Assembly (NCBI GenBank): GCA_004298045.1
Contig: SCRM01000016.1
Location: forward strand, 248,001-312,000
Direction: 5' to 3'
DNA: 64,000 bases
Source of the DNA: Rhodanobacter sp.
GTDB lineage: Bacteria > Pseudomonadota > Gammaproteobacteria > Xanthomonadales > Rhodanobacteraceae
In this document: piece after piece, positions 18,395 through 27,663 of the stretch
Position numbering within the stretch: the stretch's first letter is position 1
Layout: each line of letters starts with the position of its first letter
Position numbers and translations under genes: made by a program
Notes under the pieces: model-generated
Database searches by the model: none
Told to the model about the DNA's origin: nothing
The model's input: only the letters and a program-made list of their open reading frames with translations

Positions 18395-18589
18395 ATGCTG
18401 CGTCCAAGCCGCCGCAAACCGCTCGTGCTGGGGCCAAACGAAAGCCTCACGCCGTCACCGGAAACCGTTCGCGCCGCCGATGCCGCTGCCGAACCCGAGC
18501 ATCTCGATTACGACCGCAGGCCAATCGTGGTGCATGGGCTCGACCACTACGTGCAGTCGATCGACAACCCGCGCTTCGGCGTGCGCTGA
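18395..18589 (+). CDS. Small uncharacterised protein (64 aa)
   Basis: Short reading frame starting MLRPSRRKPLVLGPNES and ending NPRFGVR, preceded by GGAGGA eight bases before the ATG, one of the best ribosome binding sites in the window. It is basic at the N-terminus and acidic in the middle (AADAAAEPEHLDYD), has no cysteine and no membrane segment, and its codon third positions are GC-rich like its neighbours. It lies in the 458-base gap between rnhB and dnaE on the same strand. I do not recognise a family. Confidence 0.6.
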   Translation: MLRPSRRKPLVLGPNESLTPSPETVRAADAAAEPEHLDYDRRPIVVHGLDHYVQSIDNPRFGVR

Positions 18590-18650
18590 ACCCGACCGCG
18601 GTCTGCCGCACGGCCAATCGCCCGCAATTCCGTCCACCCGGCTGTCAAGC

Positions 18651-18679
18651 TTGTGGGCGCAGGGGATGGCGGCTAGCCT
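18651..18679 (+). promoter_or_regulatory. Candidate promoter for dnaE
   Basis: TTGTGG and TAGCCT are separated by exactly 17 bases, 25 bases before the dnaE ATG. The match is moderate at the -10. Confidence 0.4.
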
Positions 18680-18704
18680 TCCAAGACTCACCCGGTGAGT
18701 CCGC

Positions 18705-21700
18705 ATGCCTGCACGCTTCGTTCATCTCCACCTGCACAGCGAGTTTTCGCTGGTCGACTCGACGATCCGCATCAAGTCGCTGATTGCCACCTGTGCAAAG
18801 GCCGGCATGCCGGCGGTGGCGCTGACCGACGAGTCGAACATGTTCGCCACGATCAAGCTGTACGAGGCAGGCATGAGCGCGGGCATCAAGCCGATCGGCG
18901 GCACCGATCTGTGGGTGGCCGCGCCGGACGACCCGCGGCCGTGGCGGCTGACCTTGCTGTGCATGCAACACGATGGCTACATGAACCTCATGCGCCTGGT
19001 ATCGCGCGTGTGGCAGGACGGCCAGCAAGGCGGGCGGGCGCTGGCCGACAGCGGCTGGCTTACGCCCAAGGCCACCGATGGTCTCATTGCCTTGCTCGGG
19101 CGCGAAAGCGAAGTGGCGCGCAGCGCACTGGTGCAAGGCCATGCCGCCGCGCTGGCGAGGTTGCGCCCGCTCGCACAACGCTTTCCCGACCGGCTGTACC
19201 TGGAACTCACGCGCTGCGGGCGCGAGAACGAAGAGGCGTGGAACCAGGCGGCGCTGGCGCTGGCCGCCGAGCTCGACCTGCCGGTAGTGGCCTCGAACGA
19301 CGTGCGCTTCCTCACCCGCGCCGACTTCGAGGCGCACGAGGCGCGCGTGTGCATCCACCAGGGCCGCGTGCTGGCCGACCCCAAGCGTCCCCACGACTAC
19401 AGCCCCGAGCAATACCTGAAAACCCCGGAGGAAATGGCGGAGCTGTTCGCCGACCTGCCCGAGGCGCTGGAAAACACCGTCGAGCTCGCCAAGCGCTGCA
19501 ATCTCGAGCTCAAGTTCGGCACCTATTACCTGCCCGATTTCCCGGTGCCGGATGGCTACAACCTCGACACCCACATCTGCGAGCTGGCGCGCAAGGGCCT
19601 CGCCGAGCGCCTGGCGGTGAACCCACTGGCGGAAGGTCACACGCTGGAGGATTACCACGATCGGCTCGAGCGCGAGCTGGGGGTGATCGTCAAGATGGGG
19701 TTTCCCGGCTACTTCCTGATCGTGGCCGACTTCATCAACTGGAGCAAACAGCACGGCATCCCGGTGGGGCCCGGGCGCGGCTCCGGCGCCGGCTCGCTGG
19801 TAGCGTGGTCACTGCGCATCACCGAGCTTGACCCACTGCAGTTCGACCTGCTGTTCGAGCGGTTCCTGAACCCCGAGCGCGTGTCGATGCCCGACTTCGA
19901 CGTCGACTTCTGCATGGATCGGCGCGACGAGGTGATCGACTACGTGGCGCGCAAGTACGGCCGCGACCACGTCAGCCAGATCATCACCTACGGCTCGATG
20001 GCCGCCAAGGCGGTGCTGCGCGACTCCGGCCGCGTGCTCGGCATGGGCTACGGCGCGGTGGACAAGATCGCCAAGCTGATCCCGATGCGGCCGCTCGACC
20101 TCACGCTGTCGGACGCGCTCGGCCGCACGGAAAAGTCCAAGAAGGAGCCGGAGCGCGTCGTCAAGGAGTTCTGCGAGCTCTACGAGCAGGACCAGGACGA
20201 GGCGCGGCCGCTGATCGACCTCGCGCTCAAGCTGGAAAACCTCACGCGCAACACCGGCAAGCACGCCGGCGGCGTGGTGATCGGACCCAAGCCGCTGACC
20301 GAGTTCGCGCCGATGTACTGCGACCCCGACGGCGGCGGCATGGTCACCCAGTACGACAAGCACGACGTGGAGGAGGTCGGACTGGTCAAGTTCGACTTTC
20401 TCGGCCTGCGCACGCTGACCATCATCGACTGGGCGATGAAGGCGATCAACGCGCGCCGCGCGCAAACTGGCGATGCGCCGCTCGACATCATGCGCATCCC
20501 GCTCGACGACGAGGATTGCTACAGGCTCTTGCGCAAGGCCGAAACCGTCGCTGTGTTCCAGCTCGAGTCCACCGGCATGCAGCGCATGCTGAAGGACGCC
20601 AGGCCCGACCGTTTCCACGACATCGTGGCGCTGGTGGCGCTGTACCGCCCCGGCCCGATGGACCTCATCCCCGACTACATCGCACGCAAGCACGGCAAGG
20701 AGGAGGTGGAGTACCCCGACCCGCGCGTCGAACCGATCCTGAAAGAGACCTACGGCATCATGGTCTACCAGGAGCAGGTGATGCAGATGGCGCAGATCGT
20801 CGGCGGCTACACGCTCGGTGGCGCCGACCTGTTGCGCCGCGCGATGGGCAAGAAAAAAGTCGAGGAGATGGTCAAGCACCGCGCGATCTTCCGCGAGGGT
20901 GCGGCCAAGGGCGGGCTGTCGGCGGAAAAAGCCGACGCCATCTTCGACCTGATGGAGAAATTCGCCGGCTACGGCTTCAACAAGTCGCACGCCGCGGCCT
21001 ACGCGCTGGTCACCTACCAGACGGTGTGGCTCAAGGCGCACTACCCGGCCGAATTCCTCGCCGCGACGATCTCTTCGGACATGGACAACACCGACAAGGT
21101 CGTCACCTTCATTCATGAGGCGCAGCGCCTCGGCGTGGCGGTGCTGCCGCCGGATGTCAACGCCTCGAACTTCATGTTCGTCGCCACCGAACCGAAGGAG
21201 ATCCGCTACGGCCTCGGCGCGGTCAAGGGCGTGGGCCAAGGCGCGTGTGAAGCCATCGCGGCGGAGCGCGAGCATGCCGGCGCCTACACCAACCTCGCCG
21301 ATTTCTGCCGGCGGGTGGACTCCAGCAAGCTCAACCGGCGCGTGCTCGAAGCCTTGATCTACGCCGGTGCGCTCGACGCCCTGGCGCCGAACCGCGCCAG
21401 CCTGATGTTGCAATTGCCCGATGCGATCAAGGCCGCCGACCAATACCTGCACGACCAGCAATCCGGCCAGAACGACATGTTCGGCGCCGCCACCGGCAAC
21501 GCCACACCGGTGCTGCAGATCGAGTTGCCCACTGCGCCCGAGTGGCCGCTCGAACAAAAACTGCAGGGCGAGCGCGACACCCTCGGCCATTACCTTTCCG
21601 GCCACCCCACCGACCCCTGGCGCGAGGAACTGGCCCAGCTCGCCACCTGCCCGCTCGGCGAGATCGCCGACCGCTACCAGCCGCCCAAGCCGCGCAAGAG

Positions 21701-22250
21701 CGACACCGACGACGGCAACCGTTTCCGCCGCGGCCCGGATACGCCGTGGGTCGCCGCCGGCATGGTGGTGGCGGTGCGCAAGCGCGGCGACAGCGATGCC
21801 TTCGTGCGCCTCGAAGACGGCACCGGCGTGATCGAGGTGAGCTTCTTCGGCGAGCTCTACCAGCAGGCCGCGCCACTCCTGGTGCGCGACGAAATCCTGA
21901 TCGTCGAGGGTGGCTTGCGCATCGACGAGTTTTCCGGTGGCGGTTTCCAGCTGCGCGCCCGCAACGCCACCACCCTTGCCGACGCCTGCCGCCGCCACGC
22001 GCGGTTGCTGCAGGTAAAGCTCAACGGCATCGGCCAGGATTTCCCGGCGCGCTTGCGGGCCACCCTCGCCGGCTTCCGCGGTGGGCCGACCAGCGTCAGC
22101 CTGCACGGCTACCACAACGCACAGGCACAAGCCGACCTGGAACTCGGCGAGGAGTGGCGCGTGCAGCCGATCCCCGACCTGCTGCGCGCCGTGCGCGCGT
22201 TGCCGGGGGTGACGGCGGCGAGGTTACGGTTGGTGCGCGGGGAGCGGTAA
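18705..22250 (+). CDS. dnaE: DNA polymerase III subunit alpha
   Basis: Replicative polymerase of 1181 residues, close to the standard DnaE1 length. The N-terminal PHP domain begins FVHLHLHSEFSLVDS (residues about 5-240). The C-family polymerase core has the catalytic pair D399 and D401 in MPDFDVDFC, plus GPGRGSGAGSLVAWSL and KKEPERVVKEFCELYEQD. The tandem HhH region and the OB fold (MVVAVRKRGDSDAFVRLEDG) follow from about 990. The PHP metal-site residues look only partly conserved, as in other proteobacterial DnaE that leave proofreading to DnaQ. It precedes accA as in E. coli. Confidence 0.97.
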   Translation: MPARFVHLHLHSEFSLVDSTIRIKSLIATCAKAGMPAVALTDESNMFATIKLYEAGMSAGIKPIGGTDLWVAAPDDPRPWRLTLLCMQHDGYMNLMRLVSRVWQDGQQGGRALADSGWLTPKATDGLIALLGRESEVARSALVQGHAAALARLRPLAQRFPDRLYLELTRCGRENEEAWNQAALALAAELDLPVVASNDVRFLTRADFEAHEARVCIHQGRVLADPKRPHDYSPEQYLKTPEEMAELFADLPEALENTVELAKRCNLELKFGTYYLPDFPVPDGYNLDTHICELARKGLAERLAVNPLAEGHTLEDYHDRLERELGVIVKMGFPGYFLIVADFINWSKQHGIPVGPGRGSGAGSLVAWSLRITELDPLQFDLLFERFLNPERVSMPDFDVDFCMDRRDEVIDYVARKYGRDHVSQIITYGSMAAKAVLRDSGRVLGMGYGAVDKIAKLIPMRPLDLTLSDALGRTEKSKKEPERVVKEFCELYEQDQDEARPLIDLALKLENLTRNTGKHAGGVVIGPKPLTEFAPMYCDPDGGGMVTQYDKHDVEEVGLVKFDFLGLRTLTIIDWAMKAINARRAQTGDAPLDIMRIPLDDEDCYRLLRKAETVAVFQLESTGMQRMLKDARPDRFHDIVALVALYRPGPMDLIPDYIARKHGKEEVEYPDPRVEPILKETYGIMVYQEQVMQMAQIVGGYTLGGADLLRRAMGKKKVEEMVKHRAIFREGAAKGGLSAEKADAIFDLMEKFAGYGFNKSHAAAYALVTYQTVWLKAHYPAEFLAATISSDMDNTDKVVTFIHEAQRLGVAVLPPDVNASNFMFVATEPKEIRYGLGAVKGVGQGACEAIAAEREHAGAYTNLADFCRRVDSSKLNRRVLEALIYAGALDALAPNRASLMLQLPDAIKAADQYLHDQQSGQNDMFGAATGNATPVLQIELPTAPEWPLEQKLQGERDTLGHYLSGHPTDPWREELAQLATCPLGEIADRYQPPKPRKSDTDDGNRFRRGPDTPWVAAGMVVAVRKRGDSDAFVRLEDGTGVIEVSFFGELYQQAAPLLVRDEILIVEGGLRIDEFSGGGFQLRARNATTLADACRRHARLLQVKLNGIGQDFPARLRATLAGFRGGPTSVSLHGYHNAQAQADLELGEEWRVQPIPDLLRAVRALPGVTAARLRLVRGER

Positions 22251-22331
22251 CGCCGCGGCACATGGATGTGCCGCCCGTCCCTGAGGCGCGCAGCCATACG
22301 CTCCCGTTCCCGCCCGCGCATGCACGGCCGC

Positions 22332-22337
22332 TATACT
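22332..22337 (+). promoter_or_regulatory. Candidate -10 box for accA
   Basis: TATACT lies in the 117-base gap between dnaE and accA, 30 bases before the ATG, without a clear -35. Confidence 0.35.
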
Positions 22338-22367
22338 GCGGAGCTTCCGCAGCAACAAGTACGGCGA

Positions 22368-23324
22368 ATGAACCCCAACTTCCTCGATTTCGAACAACCT
22401 ATCGCTGAACTCGAAGCGAAAATCGAGGAGCTGCGCCACGCCAGCAACGATCAGGCGTTCAACATCGACGAGGAAGTGGGCCGCCTGCGCGAAAAGCTCA
22501 AGCTCAAGACCAACGACATCTTCAAGAACCTGTCGTCGTGGCAGGTCACTCAGCTTTCGCGCCACCCGGCGCGGCCGTACACGCTGGATTACATCCAGGT
22601 CATCTGCGAGGAATTCCACGAGTTGGCCGGCGACCGCATGTACGCCGACGACGCCGCCATCGTCGGCGGGCTGGGTCGCATCAATGGTCGCAGCGTGGTC
22701 ATCATTGGTCACCAGAAAGGGCGCAACACCAAGGACAAAGTGCACCGCAACTTCGGCATGCCGCGCCCGGAGGGCTACCGCAAGGCGCTGCGCCTGATGC
22801 AGCTGGCCGAACGCTTCGGCCTGCCGGTGCTGACCTTCATCGACACCCCCGGCGCCTACCCCGGCGTCGGCGCCGAAGAGCGCGGCCAGAGCGAGGCCAT
22901 CGCGCGCAACCTCTTGGAAATGGCCACGCTGAAAACCCCGATCGTGTGCACCGTGATCGGCGAAGGCGGCTCCGGCGGTGCGCTGGCGATTGGCGTCGGC
23001 GACCGGGTGAACATGCTGCAGTACTCCACCTACTCGGTCATTTCGCCCGAAGGCTGCGCCTCGATCCTGTGGAAAAGCGCCGACAAGGCCCGCGACGCGG
23101 CCGAAGCGCTGGGCATGACCGCGCCGCGCCTGCACGAGCTGGGCCTGGTCGACAAAGTCATTCGCGAACCGCTCGGCGGTGCCCACCGCAACCCGCACTC
23201 CGTCGCCATCCGCCTGAAGGCCGTGCTGCTGAATGAACTGGACGAGCTCCAGGCACTGTCCATCGACGACCTGCAGGAACGCCGCTACCACCGCCTGCGC
23301 AGCTACGGCGCATATCAGGAATAG
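22368..23324 (+). CDS. accA: Acetyl-CoA carboxylase carboxyltransferase subunit alpha
   Basis: Subunit of 318 residues that, with AccD, moves the carboxyl group from carboxybiotin to acetyl-CoA, the first committed step of fatty-acid synthesis. It starts [20 protein letters not shown]. It carries the crotonase-like core with [37 protein letters not shown] and [18 protein letters not shown], which form the oxyanion and CoA sites. E. coli AccA has 319 residues. The ribosome binding site is weak. Confidence 0.97.
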   Translation: MNPNFLDFEQPIAELEAKIEELRHASNDQAFNIDEEVGRLREKLKLKTNDIFKNLSSWQVTQLSRHPARPYTLDYIQVICEEFHELAGDRMYADDAAIVGGLGRINGRSVVIIGHQKGRNTKDKVHRNFGMPRPEGYRKALRLMQLAERFGLPVLTFIDTPGAYPGVGAEERGQSEAIARNLLEMATLKTPIVCTVIGEGGSGGALAIGVGDRVNMLQYSTYSVISPEGCASILWKSADKARDAAEALGMTAPRLHELGLVDKVIREPLGGAHRNPHSVAIRLKAVLLNELDELQALSIDDLQERRYHRLRSYGAYQE

Positions 23325-23363
23325 GCGCGCTACCATCGCGGCATCTCCGCGCCGGAAGCCGCC

Positions 23364-24110
23364 ATGCACGACAAACTTGCGGTATTGATCGACGCCGACA
23401 ACGCGCGCGCCGCGATCATTGAGGGCCTGCTGGCCGAAATCGCCAAGTTCGGCGTGGCCCACGTCAAGCGCATCTACGGCGACTGGACCAAGCCCGAGCT
23501 GGGCAGCTGGAAAGAAGTGCTGCTGCGCCATTCGATCCAGCCGATCCAGCAGTTCCGCTACACCGTCGGCAAGAACGCCACCGACTCGGCGATGATCATC
23601 GACGCGATGGACCTGCTCTACACCGGGCGCTTCGACGGTTTCTGCATCGTGTCCAGCGACAGCGATTTCACCCGCCTCGCCTCGCGCCTGCGCGAATCCG
23701 GGCTCACCGTGTACGGCTTCGGCGAGCGCAAGACGCCGGCGCCGTTCGTCGCCGCCTGCGACCGTTTCCTCTACACCGATGTACTCGGCAAACCCGACAC
23801 CGGCGAGGACAAGCCGGCCGAACCAACGCCACGCAAGAACGCACAGGAGCTACGTCAGGACACACGCTTGGTGAACCTGCTGCGGCATGCCATCGACGAT
23901 GCCGAGGACGAGGAAGGCTGGGCCGGGCTGGGTGCCGTCGGCAGCATGGTCAGCAAGCGCGCCCCGGATTTCGATTCGCGCAACTGGGGCTACGCCAGGC
24001 TCAGCGGCCTGATCAAGGCCATCGGTCTGTTCCAGACCGAGGAACGTGTGGTCGGCAACGGCAAGCACCTGTACGTGCGCCACAAGAAGAAAACTGCCGC
24101 CCGTGAGTGA
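23364..24110 (+). CDS. NYN-domain RNase-like protein with C-terminal LOTUS/OST-HTH domain
   Basis: Protein of 248 residues. Residues 1-145 are a NYN (PIN-like) domain with the conserved acidic positions in LAVLIDADNARAA, TDSAMIIDAMDLLYTG and IVSSDSDFTRLASRLRESG. Residues about 165-240 resemble a LOTUS/OST-HTH RNA-binding domain (LVNLLRHAIDDAEDEEGWAGLGAVGSMVSKR, then LSGLIKAIGLFQ). NYN proteins are metal-dependent RNases or predicted RNases, and LOTUS domains bind RNA, so an RNA-processing role is likely but the target is unknown. The stop codon overlaps the tilS start by eight bases, linking it to a tRNA-modification enzyme. Confidence 0.88.
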   Translation: MHDKLAVLIDADNARAAIIEGLLAEIAKFGVAHVKRIYGDWTKPELGSWKEVLLRHSIQPIQQFRYTVGKNATDSAMIIDAMDLLYTGRFDGFCIVSSDSDFTRLASRLRESGLTVYGFGERKTPAPFVAACDRFLYTDVLGKPDTGEDKPAEPTPRKNAQELRQDTRLVNLLRHAIDDAEDEEGWAGLGAVGSMVSKRAPDFDSRNWGYARLSGLIKAIGLFQTEERVVGNGKHLYVRHKKKTAARE

Positions 24111-25413
24111 TCCGCAAGCGCTCGTCGACCTGCTGCACGACGCGCTCGCCGCACGCCCCCGCGGCACATTGTGCGTCGCCTTCAGCGGCGGCCCGGATTC
24201 CACCGCGTTGCTGCACGCACTGGCACAGCTGCCGCAAGCACGTGCGCGTGGATTGCACGCGTTGCATGTGGATCATGGATTGAACCCGCACAGTGCGACC
24301 TGGGCCGAACATTGCACGCAGTTCTGCACCGGCCTGGCGCTCGCCTGCACCGTGGTGAAGGTGGACGCACGACCACGCCACGGCGAGGGCATCGAAGCTG
24401 CGGCACGCAGCGCACGCTACGCCGCCTTTGCCGCCCGGCTGCTCCCGGGCGAAACGCTGCTGCTCGCCCACCACCGCGACGACCAGGTCGAAACCGTGCT
24501 GCTCAAGCTGCTGCGCGGCGCCGGGCCGGAGGGCCTGGGCGGCATGCGCGAAACGCGCGCGCTCGGCGCCGGTACCCTGTGGCGACCACTGCTGCACGCC
24601 ATCGACCGCGCACAGTTGCGGGCCTACGTGACGGCGCTGCAGCTGCCCTGCATCGACGACCCCGCCAACGCCGACCCGCGGTTTGCGCGCAACCGCCTGC
24701 GCCACGAGATCCTGCCGCGCTTGGTGGCCAGCTGGCCCGGCGCCACCGACGCGATCATGCACAGTGCCGGCTTGTGCCGTGCCGCTGCCGACGCCCTGCG
24801 CACGGAGTGGCTCGCCGCCTTCGCCCAGTTGCACGATGCCGCCACCGGCAGCCTCGACGCCGCCGGCTGGCTGGCGCTCGCGCCGGCCCTGCGTGAGCCG
24901 CTGCTCGACCACTGGCTGCATCAGCGTGGCTTGCAGGCGCCCACCACGGCACAGCGCGGTGAAATCGTGCGCCAATGCGCGGCACGCGTAGGCCAGGTGC
25001 CGTGTGTCCGTTGGGCCGGCACCGAGCTGCATGTCTGGCAAGGCCGACTGTGGGCGCACCACCTCGCACCGGCGGTTGACCCGCACTGGCACGCCGCGTG
25101 GCACGGCGAAACGCTGGCGTTGCCGGATGGTGGCACGCTGGCGCTCGCCCCCGCCACGGCCCGCCTGCCGGCGTCGCTCAGCGTGCGCCTGCGCCGCGGG
25201 GGCGAGCACATCAAGCCCGCCGGCGATGCACACACGCGTGAACTGCGCGACCTGTTCCAGCAAGCCGGCATGCCGCCGTGGCAGCGCCGCACCTGTCCCT
25301 TGATCGAGGCAGATGGCGAGCTGGTCGGCGTCGCGGACCGCTGGCTCAGCGCGCGGGGCGTATCCATCTTCGATACGGCGGGCGGCGTGCCGTGCTGGAT
25401 GCCGCCGGATTGA
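24103..25413 (+). CDS. tilS: tRNA(Ile)-lysidine synthetase
   Basis: Enzyme of 436 residues that converts C34 of the CAU-anticodon tRNA-Ile to lysidine using lysine and ATP, changing its codon reading from AUG to AUA. The ATP-PPase loop SGGPDSTALLHAL is near residue 22, HHRDDQVETVLLKLLRGAG is conserved, and CIDDPANADPRFARNRLRHEILP follows. The C-terminal TilS domain has LRRGGEHIKPAG and LFQQAGMPPWQRRTCPLI. The start is a GTG embedded in GTGAGTGA with the stop of the NYN gene. Confidence 0.95.
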   Translation: MSDPQALVDLLHDALAARPRGTLCVAFSGGPDSTALLHALAQLPQARARGLHALHVDHGLNPHSATWAEHCTQFCTGLALACTVVKVDARPRHGEGIEAAARSARYAAFAARLLPGETLLLAHHRDDQVETVLLKLLRGAGPEGLGGMRETRALGAGTLWRPLLHAIDRAQLRAYVTALQLPCIDDPANADPRFARNRLRHEILPRLVASWPGATDAIMHSAGLCRAAADALRTEWLAAFAQLHDAATGSLDAAGWLALAPALREPLLDHWLHQRGLQAPTTAQRGEIVRQCAARVGQVPCVRWAGTELHVWQGRLWAHHLAPAVDPHWHAAWHGETLALPDGGTLALAPATARLPASLSVRLRRGGEHIKPAGDAHTRELRDLFQQAGMPPWQRRTCPLIEADGELVGVADRWLSARGVSIFDTAGGVPCWMPPD

Positions 25414-25436
25414 ACGTTGAATCGGCCCGCCCGAGC

Positions 25437-25466
25437 CTGACCAGGGTGCAGGGGTGGTCGTAGAAT
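25437..25466 (+). promoter_or_regulatory. Candidate promoter for the secreted 150-residue protein
   Basis: CTGACC (25437-25442) and TAGAAT (25461-25466), 18 bases apart, lie in the 87-base gap upstream of the gene. Confidence 0.35.
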
Positions 25467-25500
25467 CGACTGACATCGGGCCCGCTTCCGGAGTCAATCC

Positions 25501-25953
25501 ATGAAACGTATCCTGGTTTCCACGTTGCTGGCGTTGCTTGCCGGACTGGCTGCGGCCTTGCCGGTGGAGGCGCAGCAGGGGCCGCCGCCGTGGGCACCGG
25601 CCCACGGCTGGCGTGCCAAACACGCCTACGTGTACTACCCGAACAGCGAGGTGTATTACGCACCGGATACCCGCACCTGGTTCTGGCCCGACGGCGACAC
25701 CTGGGCCAGTGGTGTCGTGTTGCCGCTGGCACTGCAGGTGTACGTGCGCGCCGGCGGCGTGCAACTCGAACTCGGCAGCGCGCAGCCCTGGGTAGAACAC
25801 CGCTATGTGGTCGAGCACTACGGCGGTCACCGCGTCGACTGGCGTGGCCGCGGTGATGAAGGCGCCAACGATCAGGGCTACGATCGCCCGGACAAGCACG
25901 CAGACAAGGATGCCTACAAGGAGGAGCGCAAACGCACCAAGCACGGCTGGTGA
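25501..25953 (+). CDS. Secreted protein of unknown function with tyrosine-rich repeats
   Basis: Protein of 150 residues with a signal peptide (MKRILVSTLLALLAGLAAALPVEA|QQ, residues 1-24). The mature part has AYVYYPNSEVYYAPDTRTWFW and PDGDTWASGVVLP, two aromatic hairpin-like units (residues about 41-75), a middle region ending HRYVVEHYGGHRVDW, and a highly charged Lys/Asp/Glu tail. The YYP-x-VYY pattern is seen in small periplasmic proteins of unknown role in proteobacteria. GGAG lies eight bases before the ATG. It lies between tilS and xseB and has its own candidate promoter and a weak terminator. Confidence 0.75.
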   Translation: MKRILVSTLLALLAGLAAALPVEAQQGPPPWAPAHGWRAKHAYVYYPNSEVYYAPDTRTWFWPDGDTWASGVVLPLALQVYVRAGGVQLELGSAQPWVEHRYVVEHYGGHRVDWRGRGDEGANDQGYDRPDKHADKDAYKEERKRTKHGW

Positions 25954-25969
25954 CCGCTCGCAGCGGTTT
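25953..25969 (+). terminator. Weak hairpin terminator candidate
   Basis: Six-base stem ACCGCT / AGCGGT with a CGC loop, then TT, immediately after the stop of the secreted protein gene. Short stem and T run, so weak support. Confidence 0.35.
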
Positions 25970-26014
25970 CCTCCGGATTGATTCCGTGCATGCGCTGCGC
26001 TAGCGTTGCCGGCC

Positions 26015-26314
26015 ATGGCCAAAACCGCTTCCCCTGCTGTCAAAACCCCACCGGCCGCCGATTTCGAACACTCGCTGGACGAGCTCGAACAATTGGTCGC
26101 CAAGATGGAGGCCGGTGAGCTGAGCCTTGACGAATCGCTCGCCTCGTTTGAGCGCGGTGTTGGCCTGTACCGCACCTGCCAGCAAGCGCTGGAAAAAGCC
26201 GAGTTGCGCGTGCGCCTGTTGCTCGATCCCGAAGCACCGGAAGCGGCCAAGCCGTTTGGCCCGTCCGAGCCGGACGCCGGCAAGCCGGTGGCGGATGACG
26301 ACCTGCCATTCTGA
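26015..26314 (+). CDS. xseB: Exodeoxyribonuclease VII small subunit
   Basis: Small helical subunit of 99 residues that binds XseA in the single-strand exonuclease VII. The signature is [19 protein letters not shown] followed by [20 protein letters not shown]. The C-terminal 25 residues are a proline/acidic tail. ATG 26015 is chosen over the TTG at 26006. The ispA GTG lies 14 bases downstream, the common xseB-ispA arrangement. Confidence 0.92.
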   Translation: MAKTASPAVKTPPAADFEHSLDELEQLVAKMEAGELSLDESLASFERGVGLYRTCQQALEKAELRVRLLLDPEAPEAAKPFGPSEPDAGKPVADDDLPF

Positions 26315-26328
26315 TCGCCGTCGCCGCC

Positions 26329-27225
26329 GTGAGTACCAACCCGCCCCACAGCGCCGCATTCGAGGCGTCGATTCAGCGCGCTGAACGCGCGCTCGACCTT
26401 TGTCTGCCAGCCACCGACGCGCCGCCGGTCGAGTTGCGCCGTGCGATGCGGTATGCCGTGCTGGGTGGTGGCAAACGCCTGCGGCCGCTATTGGTCTATG
26501 CCACCGCGCATGCGCTCGACCATGATTCTCCGGCACTTGATGCCGCCGCCTGCGCCGTGGAGCTCATCCACGCCTACTCGCTGGTACACGACGACCTGCC
26601 AGCCATGGACGACGACGCGCTGCGCCGTGGCCGCCCCACCTGCCACGTCGCCTTTGGCGAGGCCATGGCCGTGCTTGCCGGCGACGCGCTGCAGGCGCTG
26701 GCATTCGAACTGTTGGCCAACCCTGCCACGATGCCGGACCCCGCCACCGGCATGCGCATGCTGCACACGCTGGGCTGCGCCTGCGGTGCCGAAGGCATGG
26801 CCGGCGGGCAAGCGCTCGACCTCGCCGCCGTCGGCCACGAGCTCTCGCTGCCCGCACTCGAACACATGCACGCCTGCAAGACCGGAGCCCTGATCCGCGC
26901 GGCGGTACGTCTCGGCGCGCTGGCGGCCGGCGCCGACGCGGGGACACTGGCGCGGCTCGACCGCTACGCCAGCGCCGTTGGCCTCGCCTTCCAGGTGCGC
27001 GACGACATTCTCGACGTCGAAGGCGCCTCCACCGAACTGGGCAAGACCGCCGGCAAGGACGCAGCCGCGCACAAACCCACCTTCCCCTCGATCCTTGGCA
27101 TGCCGGCCTCGCGGGCGCGGCTGGCCGAACTCGTCGCCAGCGCCCACGAGGCCATTGCACCGCTCGGTGCACGTGCCGCGCTGCTGGCCGAACTCGCCGA
27201 CTACGCGGTAAAACGCACGCACTGA
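26329..27225 (+). CDS. ispA: Polyprenyl synthetase, farnesyl diphosphate synthase
   Basis: Enzyme of 298 residues that condenses IPP with DMAPP and GPP to farnesyl diphosphate. The first Asp-rich motif is DDLPAMDDDALRRG (about residues 87-100), the second is VRDDILDVEG (about 224-233), and GGGKRLRPLLVYA near residue 46 binds IPP. The start is GTG. The product feeds uppS. No dxs follows: the next gene is on the opposite strand. Confidence 0.95.
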   Translation: MSTNPPHSAAFEASIQRAERALDLCLPATDAPPVELRRAMRYAVLGGGKRLRPLLVYATAHALDHDSPALDAAACAVELIHAYSLVHDDLPAMDDDALRRGRPTCHVAFGEAMAVLAGDALQALAFELLANPATMPDPATGMRMLHTLGCACGAEGMAGGQALDLAAVGHELSLPALEHMHACKTGALIRAAVRLGALAAGADAGTLARLDRYASAVGLAFQVRDDILDVEGASTELGKTAGKDAAAHKPTFPSILGMPASRARLAELVASAHEAIAPLGARAALLAELADYAVKRTH

Positions 27226-27241
27226 GTGGCCAGCGGGTGGC

Positions 27242-27607
27242 TCAATCCACCAGGCTGAGCGTGAACGGGTAGCGGTAGCTGCCGTCGGCGCTGACCTTGA
27301 CCGCGGCGATGATGCAGATGATCAGGTTGGCCAACCACAGCAGCCAACCCAGAACCACGCCGATCACGATGAAGGTGAGCACCCAGCACACCACATAGCC
27401 GATCAGCACGGTGAGCTGAAAATTCAGCGCGGTCTTGGCCTCGCGCACGAGATAGGTCTTGTCGGCGCGGTCCTTGTGCACCAGCCACACGATCAGCGGC
27501 ACCAGGATGGAAAACAGGAAACCCGACAAATGGGTCAAGGTCGCAATGTTGCGATCATCGCGACTGCTTGCGGTCGAGCTTGGCATCTGATCCGGCGGCG
27601 TACTCAT
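27242..27607 (-). CDS. DUF4870-family small membrane protein
   Basis: Protein of 121 residues. A polar N-terminus (MSTPPDQMPSSTASSRDDRN) leads to LTHLSGFLFSILVPLIVWLVHKD, then FQLTVLIGYVVCWVLTFIVIGVVLGWLLWL and a final hydrophobic stretch: about three membrane helices. This matches DUF4870 (Tic20-like) proteins of unknown function. GAGGAG lies eight bases before the ATG at 27607. Convergent with ispA, with only 16 bases between. Confidence 0.82.
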   Translation of the reverse strand: MSTPPDQMPSSTASSRDDRNIATLTHLSGFLFSILVPLIVWLVHKDRADKTYLVREAKTALNFQLTVLIGYVVCWVLTFIVIGVVLGWLLWLANLIICIIAAVKVSADGSYRYPFTLSLVD

Positions 27608-27663
27608 TGGCGCTACTCCTCGGGTGGACGTACAAGAGCTTGCGCGCAAGCATGCGCCGGCAT

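Noticed and set aside
19809-22130. Minus-strand open frame of about 770 codons inside dnaE
   Set aside because: It lies entirely opposite dnaE, has no ribosome binding site or recognisable motif, and its Val/Ala/Arg-rich composition is typical of a shadow frame.
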